64,000 nt of DNA from Palsa-513 sp050010595 (GTDB taxonomy: Bacteria > Actinomycetota > Thermoleophilia > Solirubrobacterales > Solirubrobacteraceae): assembly GCA_050010595.1 (NCBI GenBank), contig JBEKKS010000002.1:224402-288401 (forward strand), written 5' to 3'. The translations under genes and the position numbers were made by a program. Below the pieces are notes generated by a model that did not search any database, was not told where the DNA came from, and saw only the letters and a program-made list of their open reading frames with translations. Positions within the stretch are counted from its first letter, which is position 1. Each line of letters begins with the position of its first letter. Positions 34,843 to 42,836 of this stretch are shown piece after piece.

Positions 34843-35661
34843 GTGAGCACCACGACCTTGACACTTGATGACCTTCCGGGTCTTGACTGTGGGCTATGCG
34901 GCTCGGCGAGCTGCGCGGATCTAGTCGACCGGGTGGCGATAGATCCAAGCCTTGCAAGACGTTGCATCTACCTCGATCCCTCGGCGCTGGCCACGGCGCA
35001 GGCCCCCACGGCTCCGTCGTTCGCGCCCGCGGCACAGGCGCCCGTCGCATCATCGTTCGCGCCGTCGCTCGCTCCGATGGCTGCGGCGCTCCAGGCACCA
35101 GCCGAGGCTCCATCATGCGCGGGATGCGTCGCCGCTCCGACCAATGGCTCGGAGCTCGCTGGGGCGGCTACCTTCCCGCCTGCTAGCCAGCCGAGCTGGT
35201 CGGACACGCTTGGCCGTGAGTACGACTTCGTCCTCGAGCACTTCCCCGAGGACCCGGGTCCCCGCGAGATCATCCTGCCGCACAACCCGCTACTGACACG
35301 CGAGCTAGACATCCGGGTCGGTGACGTGCTGATCGGTCGCCCGCTCGGTATGTCGTGCGGCTGTCCGATCACCCACTGCGGCGTCACGACGCAGGTAGAC
35401 CACCGCACCGGCGTGATTGTCTGGTGCGTGACCGGCCCGCTGCGGCCGCGCCAGGAGGGCTACAAGGATCTCGGCTACTACGTGGCCGAGGGCTACGAGG
35501 GCCTGATCAACCGGACGCGCAAAGAGATCAAGATCGGCATGCGCTACTTCTTCCAGCCTCAACGGTGCATGCTCCAGTGGCGCCACAGCGGCCTCGTGAA
35601 CTACATGAGCCGGACCGCTACCGGCCTTCAGGTCCGTGTCGAAGGGCTATGGATCGGGTGA
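34843..35661 (+). CDS. Uncharacterised Fe-S protein with two cysteine clusters
   Basis: The 272-residue protein has an N-terminal four-Cys motif, DCGLCGSASC followed by ARRC (about 15-41). This resembles the 4Fe-4S module of RnfB and the corrinoid Fe-S protein AcsC. A low-complexity Ala/Pro linker (about 50-120) includes one CAGC pair. A conserved-looking C-terminal domain (about 125-272) has SCGCPITHCG, a further Cys in VIVWCVTGP and one in QPQRCML. The protein could carry two clusters or one cluster plus another metal site. A GTG start follows GGGGAG, 12 bases after the desulfurase. It is the likely client or end product of the assembly operon. I do not recognise the family, so no reaction is assigned. 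Confidence 0.65.
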   Translation: MSTTTLTLDDLPGLDCGLCGSASCADLVDRVAIDPSLARRCIYLDPSALATAQAPTAPSFAPAAQAPVASSFAPSLAPMAAALQAPAEAPSCAGCVAAPTNGSELAGAATFPPASQPSWSDTLGREYDFVLEHFPEDPGPREIILPHNPLLTRELDIRVGDVLIGRPLGMSCGCPITHCGVTTQVDHRTGVIVWCVTGPLRPRQEGYKDLGYYVAEGYEGLINRTRKEIKIGMRYFFQPQRCMLQWRHSGLVNYMSRTATGLQVRVEGLWIG

Positions 35662-35795
35662 GCGCTCGGCGAGGAGCGTGGGGTCGACGACCTTACGGCG
35701 CTGGTGGGCACCACGCCGCCCGGCGAGCGCCGCAGGCGACTGAGTCCGATACAGCCGCGCGCCGCAGGCTGTATCGGCCCGCCCGGGAGAGCGCT

Positions 35796-35888
35796 ATGGC
35801 GATCGAATGGGCAAAGTGGACCGAGTTGGTGTACATTGCCCGCCGCAAGGCAACCATCGAGACGACTGAAGGGACGAACGGCTTATGA
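35796..35888 (+). CDS. 30-residue peptide translationally coupled to the symporter
   Basis: The small frame (AIEWAKWTELVYIARRKATI, then a polar end) starts at ATG 35796 after GGGAGAG at good spacing. It stops in TGA overlapping the symporter ATG (TTATGAG). It has no strong hydrophobic span but is amphipathic and basic in the middle. This is typical either of a coupled leader peptide that sets symporter translation or of a small partner subunit. It falls below usual annotation cut-offs. Confidence 0.55.
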   Translation: MAIEWAKWTELVYIARRKATIETTEGTNGL

Positions 35889-37363
35889 GCTGGCACTGGC
35901 CGGCGGAGGAGACAATCGCTGCGCTGGTGCTCGCTTGGGTCGGCATCTGGTGGCTGCGTAGGCGTCACCTCAACTTCAGCCTCGTCGCAATCGTCGCCCT
36001 AGCGGTGGGCGTACCGATCGGTGTAGTCGCGGGCAACCAGGTCCAGGCGATCGATCCGATCGGTCAGATCTACATCAACATCCTGCTCGCCACTGTCGCT
36101 CCGCTGATCTTCGTGGCGATCGTTTCGTCGATCACTTCGCTCAACAGCTTTGCGAAGTTGCGCAGTATCGGCTTTCGCTCGATCTTCTGGCTGATGCTGA
36201 GCAACGCCATCGGCGTTGTGCTCGCACTTGGTTTCGCGCTTGCGCTTCAGCCGGGCCATGGCCTGCACGACAAGCTCGGCACAGGCTTCACCGACACCAT
36301 CCAGGGCCAGGTTCAGACCTTCAGTCAGACGGTCGTGGGCTTCTTCCCGACGAACGTCGTGCAGAACTTCGCTTCGAACGACATCATCCCGATCATCCTG
36401 ATCGCGGTCACGCTCTCGGTCGCCTATCTGGCGCTGGCTGAGCAGGGGACCGTCAAGGCCGAGCCGTTCCGTAACGGCGTCGAAGCGCTCAAGCTCGTCA
36501 TCTTCAAGGCCATCGGCTACGTCATCAGGCTGATGCCGTACGCGATCGTTGCGCTCACGGCCTACATGGTCGGCAGCAGCACGAACCTCGGGAAAGACTT
36601 TACGTCGCTACTCGGGCTGCTGGCGCTCGTCTGGGGCGTCTGCTTCCTGCACACCTACGGCGTCAACTCGGTGATTCTCAAGACCTTCGCGCGGGTGCCG
36701 GTGGTCCCGTTCTTCCGCAAGATCTTCCCGGCGCAGCTCACGGCGTTCAGCACGCAGAGCAGTGTCGGCACGCTCCCGGTGACGACGGCGCGGCTGACCC
36801 GCCAGGTTGGCGTCAACTCAGAGATCGCGCACTTCACCGCGCCGCTCGGCACCACGATCGGTATGCCTGGCTGCGCCGGCATCTGGCCGATGCTGATCGC
36901 GATCTGGGGGATCAACGCGTACGGCCTCCATTACACGCCCGCGAACTACGTCGTCCTCGCGGTCCTCTGCGTCGTCGTCTCGATCGGCACGGCCGGCGTG
37001 CCCGGCGCGGCGACTGTGGTGGCCGCGACAGTCTTCACCGCAGCCGGCCTGCCGCTCGAGTTTGTCGCGGTGACGATCCCGATCGGGATCATCGCGGACA
37101 TGGCGCGCACGACGACTAACGTCACCGCCGCTGCAGTGAGTGCGACCGTCGTGGCACGCCAGACCGGAATGCTCGATGACGAGATATTCGCCGGTCGGGC
37201 CAAGTTCCTCGATGAGGACGAGCTCGCGGAGTCGGAGGTCGTCACGGAGGCCGGGATCGGCGCGGGGTCCGCCGATCCGTTCGGGACAGGCACGTTCGAT
37301 GCGGACGTGACCGATGAGCCCAGCGGCGCCCCGGATCAGAACCCAGAGTTGGTGGGCGCCTGA
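35885..37363 (+). CDS. DAACS-family (SLC1-like) symporter, possibly cystine type
   Basis: The 492-residue membrane protein has the fold features of sodium/proton dicarboxylate-amino acid symporters. They are LATVAPLIFVAIVSSITSL (about 60-78), the hairpin serine motif STQSSVGTLPVTT and the TM7/8 core ADMARTTTNVTAAAVSATV. In aspartate transporters the last motif contains an Asp that holds the substrate amino group; here it is Ala. That substitution argues against plain aspartate or glutamate uptake and leaves room for cystine (TcyP-like) or other acids. An acidic 50-residue C-terminus follows. Context with two desulfurases and an MBL-rhodanese favours a sulfur substrate (inference). Confidence 0.75.
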   Translation: MSWHWPAEETIAALVLAWVGIWWLRRRHLNFSLVAIVALAVGVPIGVVAGNQVQAIDPIGQIYINILLATVAPLIFVAIVSSITSLNSFAKLRSIGFRSIFWLMLSNAIGVVLALGFALALQPGHGLHDKLGTGFTDTIQGQVQTFSQTVVGFFPTNVVQNFASNDIIPIILIAVTLSVAYLALAEQGTVKAEPFRNGVEALKLVIFKAIGYVIRLMPYAIVALTAYMVGSSTNLGKDFTSLLGLLALVWGVCFLHTYGVNSVILKTFARVPVVPFFRKIFPAQLTAFSTQSSVGTLPVTTARLTRQVGVNSEIAHFTAPLGTTIGMPGCAGIWPMLIAIWGINAYGLHYTPANYVVLAVLCVVVSIGTAGVPGAATVVAATVFTAAGLPLEFVAVTIPIGIIADMARTTTNVTAAAVSATVVARQTGMLDDEIFAGRAKFLDEDELAESEVVTEAGIGAGSADPFGTGTFDADVTDEPSGAPDQNPELVGA

Positions 37364-37420
37364 TGACCCCCGTTTTTTCACCGCGTCCCCGAAGAACAGC
37401 AGCGACAAGAGAGGAAGACA

Positions 37421-38242
37421 GTGACCATTTTTCCCCGTTGGAGAGTTGGCCGGCGCCTGCTGGCGCGGCCGGTGCCTACCATCGTTGCCGGGCTTGCGCT
37501 CGGCGCCGTCGGGCTGGCCGTCGCACCGTTTGGGGTGGCTTTGACCGCTGCGGATGCCACAGACGTCACGAACCCGGCCGTGCACCCATATGCGGTCACC
37601 GTCACGATCGACGGCCAGACCTACCACGACGGCCTTGACACCCTGCCCGGATACGACGACTACAGCTGCGTCGCGATCCCCGACGTGGTTTACGACTTCC
37701 CGGACAACCAGATCGACTACTACGACGACCAGGGCAACCTGCTCGCGGTGGCGCCCTGGACCGAATGGCAGCGGATCCCCTCCTACCAGACCTGGCTCAA
37801 CCAGCAGAACGGCACCTCGGGCTCGAAGTCGTCGAGCTCGAGCTCCTCGAGCTCGACCTTCACGAGTACTGGCTCCGTCACCGGCGGTTCCTCGACCTCG
37901 GTTGCCACCTCGAAGGCTGTGACCCCCAACATCGCGCGGATCAAGGTGGGCAAGGTTGCAGGCACCGTCGTCCAGGCACCGACCAGCAAGCAGCCCGGTA
38001 TCTACCGCGTGACGATCGCCGTGACGACCGAGGGTCTCAACACGATCAGCGGCAAGGCAACGATTGTTCTGCGCAGCGGCTCGATCAGCAAGACGATCAC
38101 TGGCAATTTCAAGAACGGCGCCCTGACCGTCTTCGTGCCAAAGCTGTCCCGGGGAACCTGGAAGGTCACCATCTCGTGGCCCGGTGACACGAACTACCTG
38201 GCTGTCTCGGCAACCGGGTCCCCGATCGCCGTCACGAAGTGA
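37421..38242 (+). CDS. Small secreted protein with Ser-rich linker and shared C-terminal domain
   Basis: The 273-residue product has a signal segment (about 15-42) and a compact N-terminal domain rich in Tyr and Asp (about 48-125, LPGYDDYSC and YYDDQGNLLAVAPW). A poly-Ser stretch comes at about 135-150. The C-terminal beta domain (about 165-273) ends with GTWKVTISWPGDTNY. That last domain is homologous to the end of the next, much larger secreted protein, so both probably attach to the same surface partner or fold as Ig-like stalks. GAGGAAGA precedes the GTG at 37421. The N-terminal domain is not recognised. Confidence 0.65.
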   Translation: MTIFPRWRVGRRLLARPVPTIVAGLALGAVGLAVAPFGVALTAADATDVTNPAVHPYAVTVTIDGQTYHDGLDTLPGYDDYSCVAIPDVVYDFPDNQIDYYDDQGNLLAVAPWTEWQRIPSYQTWLNQQNGTSGSKSSSSSSSSSTFTSTGSVTGGSSTSVATSKAVTPNIARIKVGKVAGTVVQAPTSKQPGIYRVTIAVTTEGLNTISGKATIVLRSGSISKTITGNFKNGALTVFVPKLSRGTWKVTISWPGDTNYLAVSATGSPIAVTK

Positions 38243-38372
38243 CCACCTGAAGCGAAGCTGCCTGGGCACGCACCGGTGCCGAGGTAGGCGGAGAGGCACG
38301 CTGATCCTGCGTGCGTTCAACGCGACCGACGCCATATTGCGCATAAGCTCGATAAACAAAGTGAGGAATACC

Positions 38373-41303
38373 GTGAAACGCATTACCACTTGGAGGCGAT
38401 CGGCTACCGCGCTTGCGGCAGCCGCTGGGGTCGCTTCGCTCGTCACCGCAGTGAGCACACAGGCAACCGCCAGTGCGGCAACCCCGACTGGTGTGGCGCC
38501 GCTCCGTACAGCAACCCTGACCAGCTACAACACCGCGACGTTCCTCCAGGACGATCTCGGACTCCCGACGAGCGATACCAGCCCGGTCATCCAGCCCGTT
38601 ACCTACGACGAGCTCCAGTGGCTGCTCCAGCAGCCGGGCAACGAGGCGATTCTGATCGGTGACCCCGGGTTGGACACGCACTTCAAAGCTGAGGCGCAGG
38701 CTGTCGAGGCTCAGGCCTTGACCGACAACCTCAAGGAGATCTACTGGTTCGATCCCAACCTTTCGGGTGGCACCACGACCTCGGCTGGTACCACGATCAC
38801 CCAGAACGGCACCAACATCTACGAGCCCAATCTGGACATCCGTAACCCGTTGAGTATTACCTCGCTGACAACGCCCTCGCAAGTGATTTACGGCTATACG
38901 TGGGAAAACCTCGTCGGCCAGTACCTGGGCGACGGCGTGACTGCCGTCCCGGCGTCCCAGGACACTGAAAACGCAACGGTCACTGGCACAACCGGAACGG
39001 CCACGGTCAACGACTATGGCGTCAACTCGGGTTACAGCACAGAGATCGTCAACGGGGCCGTCAACAACACTGGTGGCGCGCTCTACAACTACCCGACGGT
39101 GACGACCAACCCGACCGGAACTCCGTTCACCGCCCCGACCGGCTCCACGGACAGTTATTTCTTCATCTACAACGACGCCAACACGGTCACGGTCAGCTCC
39201 ACGCCTCAGAACGAGAAGATCCTCGCCTGGGTTGACCTGGACAAGGAGTACGCAAACGCAGGTAACAACTCAACCATCGGGCCCGACGTAAACGCGGCGC
39301 TTGAGGAAACGGCTTCGTCAACGCTCAGCACGGCGAACCTTCCGACGGCTGAGTCACTGCTCACCGACTACACCCAGTTCGACTGGTGGGAGTCTGAGGC
39401 GACCGCGAAGAACGACGCCGTTGACAACGCCTTCTCTGGTGGCACGCAGGCCACTGGACTCCAGTCATACCAGCCGCTTCTCACGTCTGCCAGCAGCGCC
39501 AACGGCGGCTGGCGGATCGACCAGATCCCCTACCCGGAGCTCGTCGACCTGCTGAAGAGCAGCGCAACGACGAACGCAACGGCGGTAATCCTTTTCGGCG
39601 GCACCTGGTGCCCAAACACCCGACCAATAGTTCCGTACATCAACGAGTACGCCCAGGAGAACAACGCTGAAGTCTTCAACTTCGACACCGTTCTCGACGG
39701 TGGGACGGTGGGTGGCGGTACGACGAGTTCGACCAACCCGCTGCAGTCGCGTAACACCACGACCGCGAGCAACTCGGCGCAAAGCAATCCGACGTTCCTG
39801 TATGGCGACCTTGTCAACACCTACCTGAAGAACATCAATACGCAGTACACCGCCCCGTCAAACGACGTGACCTACTACTCGGCCGGCAATACGTCCAGCG
39901 CGCAGCTCATCGCAAACAAGCTCCAGGTGCCGTTCCTCATCGGCTATCAGCAGAGCGACGGTGGCGGCGTCAACCGGCAATGGATCATCAACAACGGGAA
40001 CGGCAGCTACACCGAGTACATGTCGGACTGGGATTACACAAACCCCGTTCCCAATGAGCTCGGTCTGTCGACGATCCCGCTCGACGTTCCAATCTGGTCG
40101 ACGCTGAACGCTGAGTTGGCGAACGTCACCTGGCAGACGAACCCGACCAGTCTGGACCCGAACACGACTACCGAGAGCGACGACGCGCAGTACCTCGATA
40201 GCTCCGACTCGGCGACCGTTACATATACCCCCGCCACGACCGGCCTGCACGCGAAGGCAGCGTCGGTGACGGTCACGAGCGTCAGCAGCGGCACTACGGG
40301 TGCGCTTAGCGCGAACCCGACAGCAATCACGCAGAATCTGCCGGTGCTGAGCACGTCGCCGTTCACGAGCCTGCTGTCGAATCTGGCCGGCTCGGTCGCT
40401 CCGGTGAATCTCACGGCGGCGAAGTCGGATGTGGTCCTCGCTGAAGTGGACGAGACCAACACGCCGGCGGATGCGACGGCGGACAACACGCTGATCGCCG
40501 ATCTCGACGCGGTTATTGCCCCATGGGGCGTTGCCGAAAATCGCAAGAGCAGCATCATCAGGGCGTGGGGCACTGACACAAGCCCGGGCAGCGTGCTCGG
40601 TGGTTTGGCAGCGGATAACGCGGCGAGCGTGTTCTTCGCCGGTCTGCCGGGACCAGTGGTCTCGACGCAGACGGTGTCTGCACCCACGGTGAGCGCCCCG
40701 ACGGCGCCGGAGATAACCATCTCGATCGCAAATGCGTTCGGGGCTACGCCGACAGGGGACGTCTCGCTCGTCCTGCAGCAGAACGGCACGACGGTTGGGA
40801 CCGCGTCGGAGCCGGTCGTGAACAACGTGGCGACGTTTACGCTCCCGACGCTGGCTGCCGGGACGTACAACTACACGCTGTCGTATGCCGGCGATAGCCA
40901 GATCGTCTCGTTCAGCGACAGCGGGACACTGACGGTCTCGCCGCAGCAGGTCGTGACGGTGACGCAGACCGTAACAACGCCCGCGCCGTCGACGAAGTCC
41001 GCACTGATTGCGGTCAGCAGCATCATTGGGGAGGTCTTCAAGTCCCCGACCCCCAAGAAGTCTGGCGAATACGAGGTCGCGATCACTTCGCCGAGCGGTG
41101 ACGCCGAGGTGACCGGTGAAGTGACGGTCACGCTCAAGAAGGGATCGAGCACGAAGGTCCTTACCGGAAAGATCTCTGGCGGCATCGCGTCCGTCAAGGT
41201 GCCGAAGCTCGGCAAGGGTACGTGGAAGGTCACGATCTCGTGGCCGGGTGACACCAACTACTCGGCTGACTCGGTGAGCGGACCCTCGATCAAAGTGAAG
41301 TAG
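38373..41303 (+). CDS. Secreted protein with twin thioredoxin-like modules and Ig-like stalk
   Basis: The 976-residue protein has a signal peptide (about 8-35) and two related modules. Module B (about 385-520) contains VILFGGTWCPNTRPIVPYIN, a thioredoxin-type strand and helix with a single active-site-like Cys (WCPNT, no second Cys). Module A (about 75-200) has the matching segment AILIGDPGLDTHFKAEAQAV, in which that Cys is lost. Both modules are followed by a similar R-N and YG..V..YL stretch, so they arose by duplication. Ig-like beta domains fill about 640-976 and end with GTWKVTISWPGDTNY as in the previous gene. The function could be extracellular thiol or persulfide binding. GAGGA precedes the GTG at 38373, and a strong terminator follows the gene. 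Confidence 0.65.
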   Translation: MKRITTWRRSATALAAAAGVASLVTAVSTQATASAATPTGVAPLRTATLTSYNTATFLQDDLGLPTSDTSPVIQPVTYDELQWLLQQPGNEAILIGDPGLDTHFKAEAQAVEAQALTDNLKEIYWFDPNLSGGTTTSAGTTITQNGTNIYEPNLDIRNPLSITSLTTPSQVIYGYTWENLVGQYLGDGVTAVPASQDTENATVTGTTGTATVNDYGVNSGYSTEIVNGAVNNTGGALYNYPTVTTNPTGTPFTAPTGSTDSYFFIYNDANTVTVSSTPQNEKILAWVDLDKEYANAGNNSTIGPDVNAALEETASSTLSTANLPTAESLLTDYTQFDWWESEATAKNDAVDNAFSGGTQATGLQSYQPLLTSASSANGGWRIDQIPYPELVDLLKSSATTNATAVILFGGTWCPNTRPIVPYINEYAQENNAEVFNFDTVLDGGTVGGGTTSSTNPLQSRNTTTASNSAQSNPTFLYGDLVNTYLKNINTQYTAPSNDVTYYSAGNTSSAQLIANKLQVPFLIGYQQSDGGGVNRQWIINNGNGSYTEYMSDWDYTNPVPNELGLSTIPLDVPIWSTLNAELANVTWQTNPTSLDPNTTTESDDAQYLDSSDSATVTYTPATTGLHAKAASVTVTSVSSGTTGALSANPTAITQNLPVLSTSPFTSLLSNLAGSVAPVNLTAAKSDVVLAEVDETNTPADATADNTLIADLDAVIAPWGVAENRKSSIIRAWGTDTSPGSVLGGLAADNAASVFFAGLPGPVVSTQTVSAPTVSAPTAPEITISIANAFGATPTGDVSLVLQQNGTTVGTASEPVVNNVATFTLPTLAAGTYNYTLSYAGDSQIVSFSDSGTLTVSPQQVVTVTQTVTTPAPSTKSALIAVSSIIGEVFKSPTPKKSGEYEVAITSPSGDAEVTGEVTVTLKKGSSTKVLTGKISGGIASVKVPKLGKGTWKVTISWPGDTNYSADSVSGPSIKVK

Positions 41304-41325
41304 CGCCAAGTAGGGAAGGTTCGGC

Positions 41326-41367
41326 GTCGGCCCCGAGGGTCACCCCTCGGGGCCGACATTCCCTTTT
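41326..41367 (+). terminator. Strong intrinsic terminator after the secreted-protein genes
   Basis: A perfect 14-base-pair stem (41326-41339 with 41344-41357) has a four-base loop TCAC and is followed by ATTCCCTTTT. It separates the secreted-protein genes from the MBL-rhodanese gene, so the latter probably has its own promoter in 41368-41446. Confidence 0.85.
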
Positions 41368-41446
41368 GATTCCGGCCCGGTTCGGTGAGCCCTACGTGTC
41401 GTCGGCGACGGTGCGAGCACTCGGTTTTTGCAAGAAAGGGGCAGTG

Positions 41447-42820
41447 ATGTTGTTCCAGCAGGTGCTAAACGACGATCTCGGGTGTGCGTCGTACGTGCTG
41501 GCTGATGGCGGCGAGGCGATCGTCGTCGATCCACGCTGGGACGTCGATGTGTATTTGGATATCGCCGCGCGCGAGCGCGTGCGGATTGTGCATGTTGTCG
41601 ACACGCACGACCATGCGGACCACGTCTCGGGTCGGGCGCGACTGGTCTCGCTAACGGGCGCTGTGCCTCACCGGCCCGCGCGTGACGGGGATGTCGCGGA
41701 GGGTGATCTTGCGGCCGGTGCGGAGCTTGCGGTCGGGGCGATTCGTGTGCGTGCCATAGCGACGCCGGGGCATCGTCCAGAGCACCTGGCGCTCGCGGTC
41801 AGCGACCTGTCGCGCTCCAGTGAGCCATGGCTCGTGTTGAGCGGGGATTCGCTGCTCGTTGGTGATCTCGCGCGGCCGGATCTTGCGGTGGAGGCGGACG
41901 CCGGTGCTCGCCTGCTGCGCGAGAGCCTCCGAGGGCTGGTTGAGCTCGGCGATCACGTGGAGGTGTGGCCCGGGCATGTTGGCGGCTCGTTGTGTGGCGG
42001 TCCTGGGTTGAGCCGCAAGACGAGCTCGACGATCGGATTCGAGCGCCGCCACAACCAGCTGATCGAATCCGACGAAAACGCATTCGTGACGGAGCTGCTC
42101 GCCAACGTGCCGGCACGCCCGCCGAACGTGGCGCATATCGTCGAGATCAACCGGCGTGGCAACGAAGGTGCGCCAACCGCGGTAGCGGTGCTCGAGCCCG
42201 ACGCGCTCGCGGCGGTGATCGGCAACGGAGCGACGCTGCTGGATGCGCGCGACGCGGCGGCCTATGACGCGGCGCACATCGCGGCGGCGATCAACCTGCC
42301 GGCGAGCTCGTCGGCGATCGGGACGCGTGCCGGGTGGGCGATCGGGGTCGAGGAGGACGTCGTGGTCGTTGCTGAGGAAATCGCGACGGCTCGAGCGACG
42401 ACGAAGCTGCTTGCGGCGGTAGGTCTCACGCGAGTGGTCGGCATCACTGTTGCCAACCACGAGGCTTGGCGAAACGCCGGCCTGGCGGTTGAGAGCGCGC
42501 AGCCGTGGGATGTCGCCACGTTGGCTGGCGCCTTGCGGGAGAAGTCTGTCGAGCTGATCGATGTGCGCGATGAGCGCGAGTGGCGCGCAGGCCATGTCGC
42601 TGGCTCGCAGCACCTGCCGCTCTCGCTGCTCGGCAATGGTCGTGACACGCAACTACCAGGCGGGCCGCGAAGGTTCGTGGTGGCGTGTGCCGGCGGCGGG
42701 CGGGCCGCGGTCGCGGCGAGCTTGCTGCGTCGCGAACGCGGCGAGCAGGTGGTTCGGATCGCCGGTGGCGGGATCGGTGACCTGCCGGCCTACGGCATCG
42801 AGCTCACTGCCGGGGCGTGA
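41447..42820 (+). CDS. MBL-fold persulfide dioxygenase-rhodanese fusion (CstB/BaeB-like)
   Basis: The 457-residue protein begins with a metallo-beta-lactamase domain having the iron-site motif THDHADHVSG, then ATPGHRPEHLAL and SGDSLLVGDLARPDL, as in persulfide dioxygenases. A middle rhodanese domain (about 240-345) lacks the active Cys. The C-terminal rhodanese (about 355-455) has the six-residue loop CAGGGR. MBL, dead rhodanese and live rhodanese is the layout of CstB, which turns persulfides into thiosulfate in the cytoplasm. ATG 41447 follows AAAGGGG. It is followed after 16 bases by a second desulfurase gene. It may detoxify or use persulfide made by the desulfurases. Confidence 0.82.
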   Translation: MLFQQVLNDDLGCASYVLADGGEAIVVDPRWDVDVYLDIAARERVRIVHVVDTHDHADHVSGRARLVSLTGAVPHRPARDGDVAEGDLAAGAELAVGAIRVRAIATPGHRPEHLALAVSDLSRSSEPWLVLSGDSLLVGDLARPDLAVEADAGARLLRESLRGLVELGDHVEVWPGHVGGSLCGGPGLSRKTSSTIGFERRHNQLIESDENAFVTELLANVPARPPNVAHIVEINRRGNEGAPTAVAVLEPDALAAVIGNGATLLDARDAAAYDAAHIAAAINLPASSSAIGTRAGWAIGVEEDVVVVAEEIATARATTKLLAAVGLTRVVGITVANHEAWRNAGLAVESAQPWDVATLAGALREKSVELIDVRDEREWRAGHVAGSQHLPLSLLGNGRDTQLPGGPRRFVVACAGGGRAAVAASLLRRERGEQVVRIAGGGIGDLPAYGIELTAGA

Positions 42821-42836
42821 GGTGGTAGCAAATGCA

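Noticed and set aside
37827..37860. Short tandem repeat agctcgagctcctcg-like
   Set aside because: It encodes the poly-Ser linker of a secreted protein and is too short and coding to be a CRISPR or regulatory repeat. No CRISPR array was seen anywhere.
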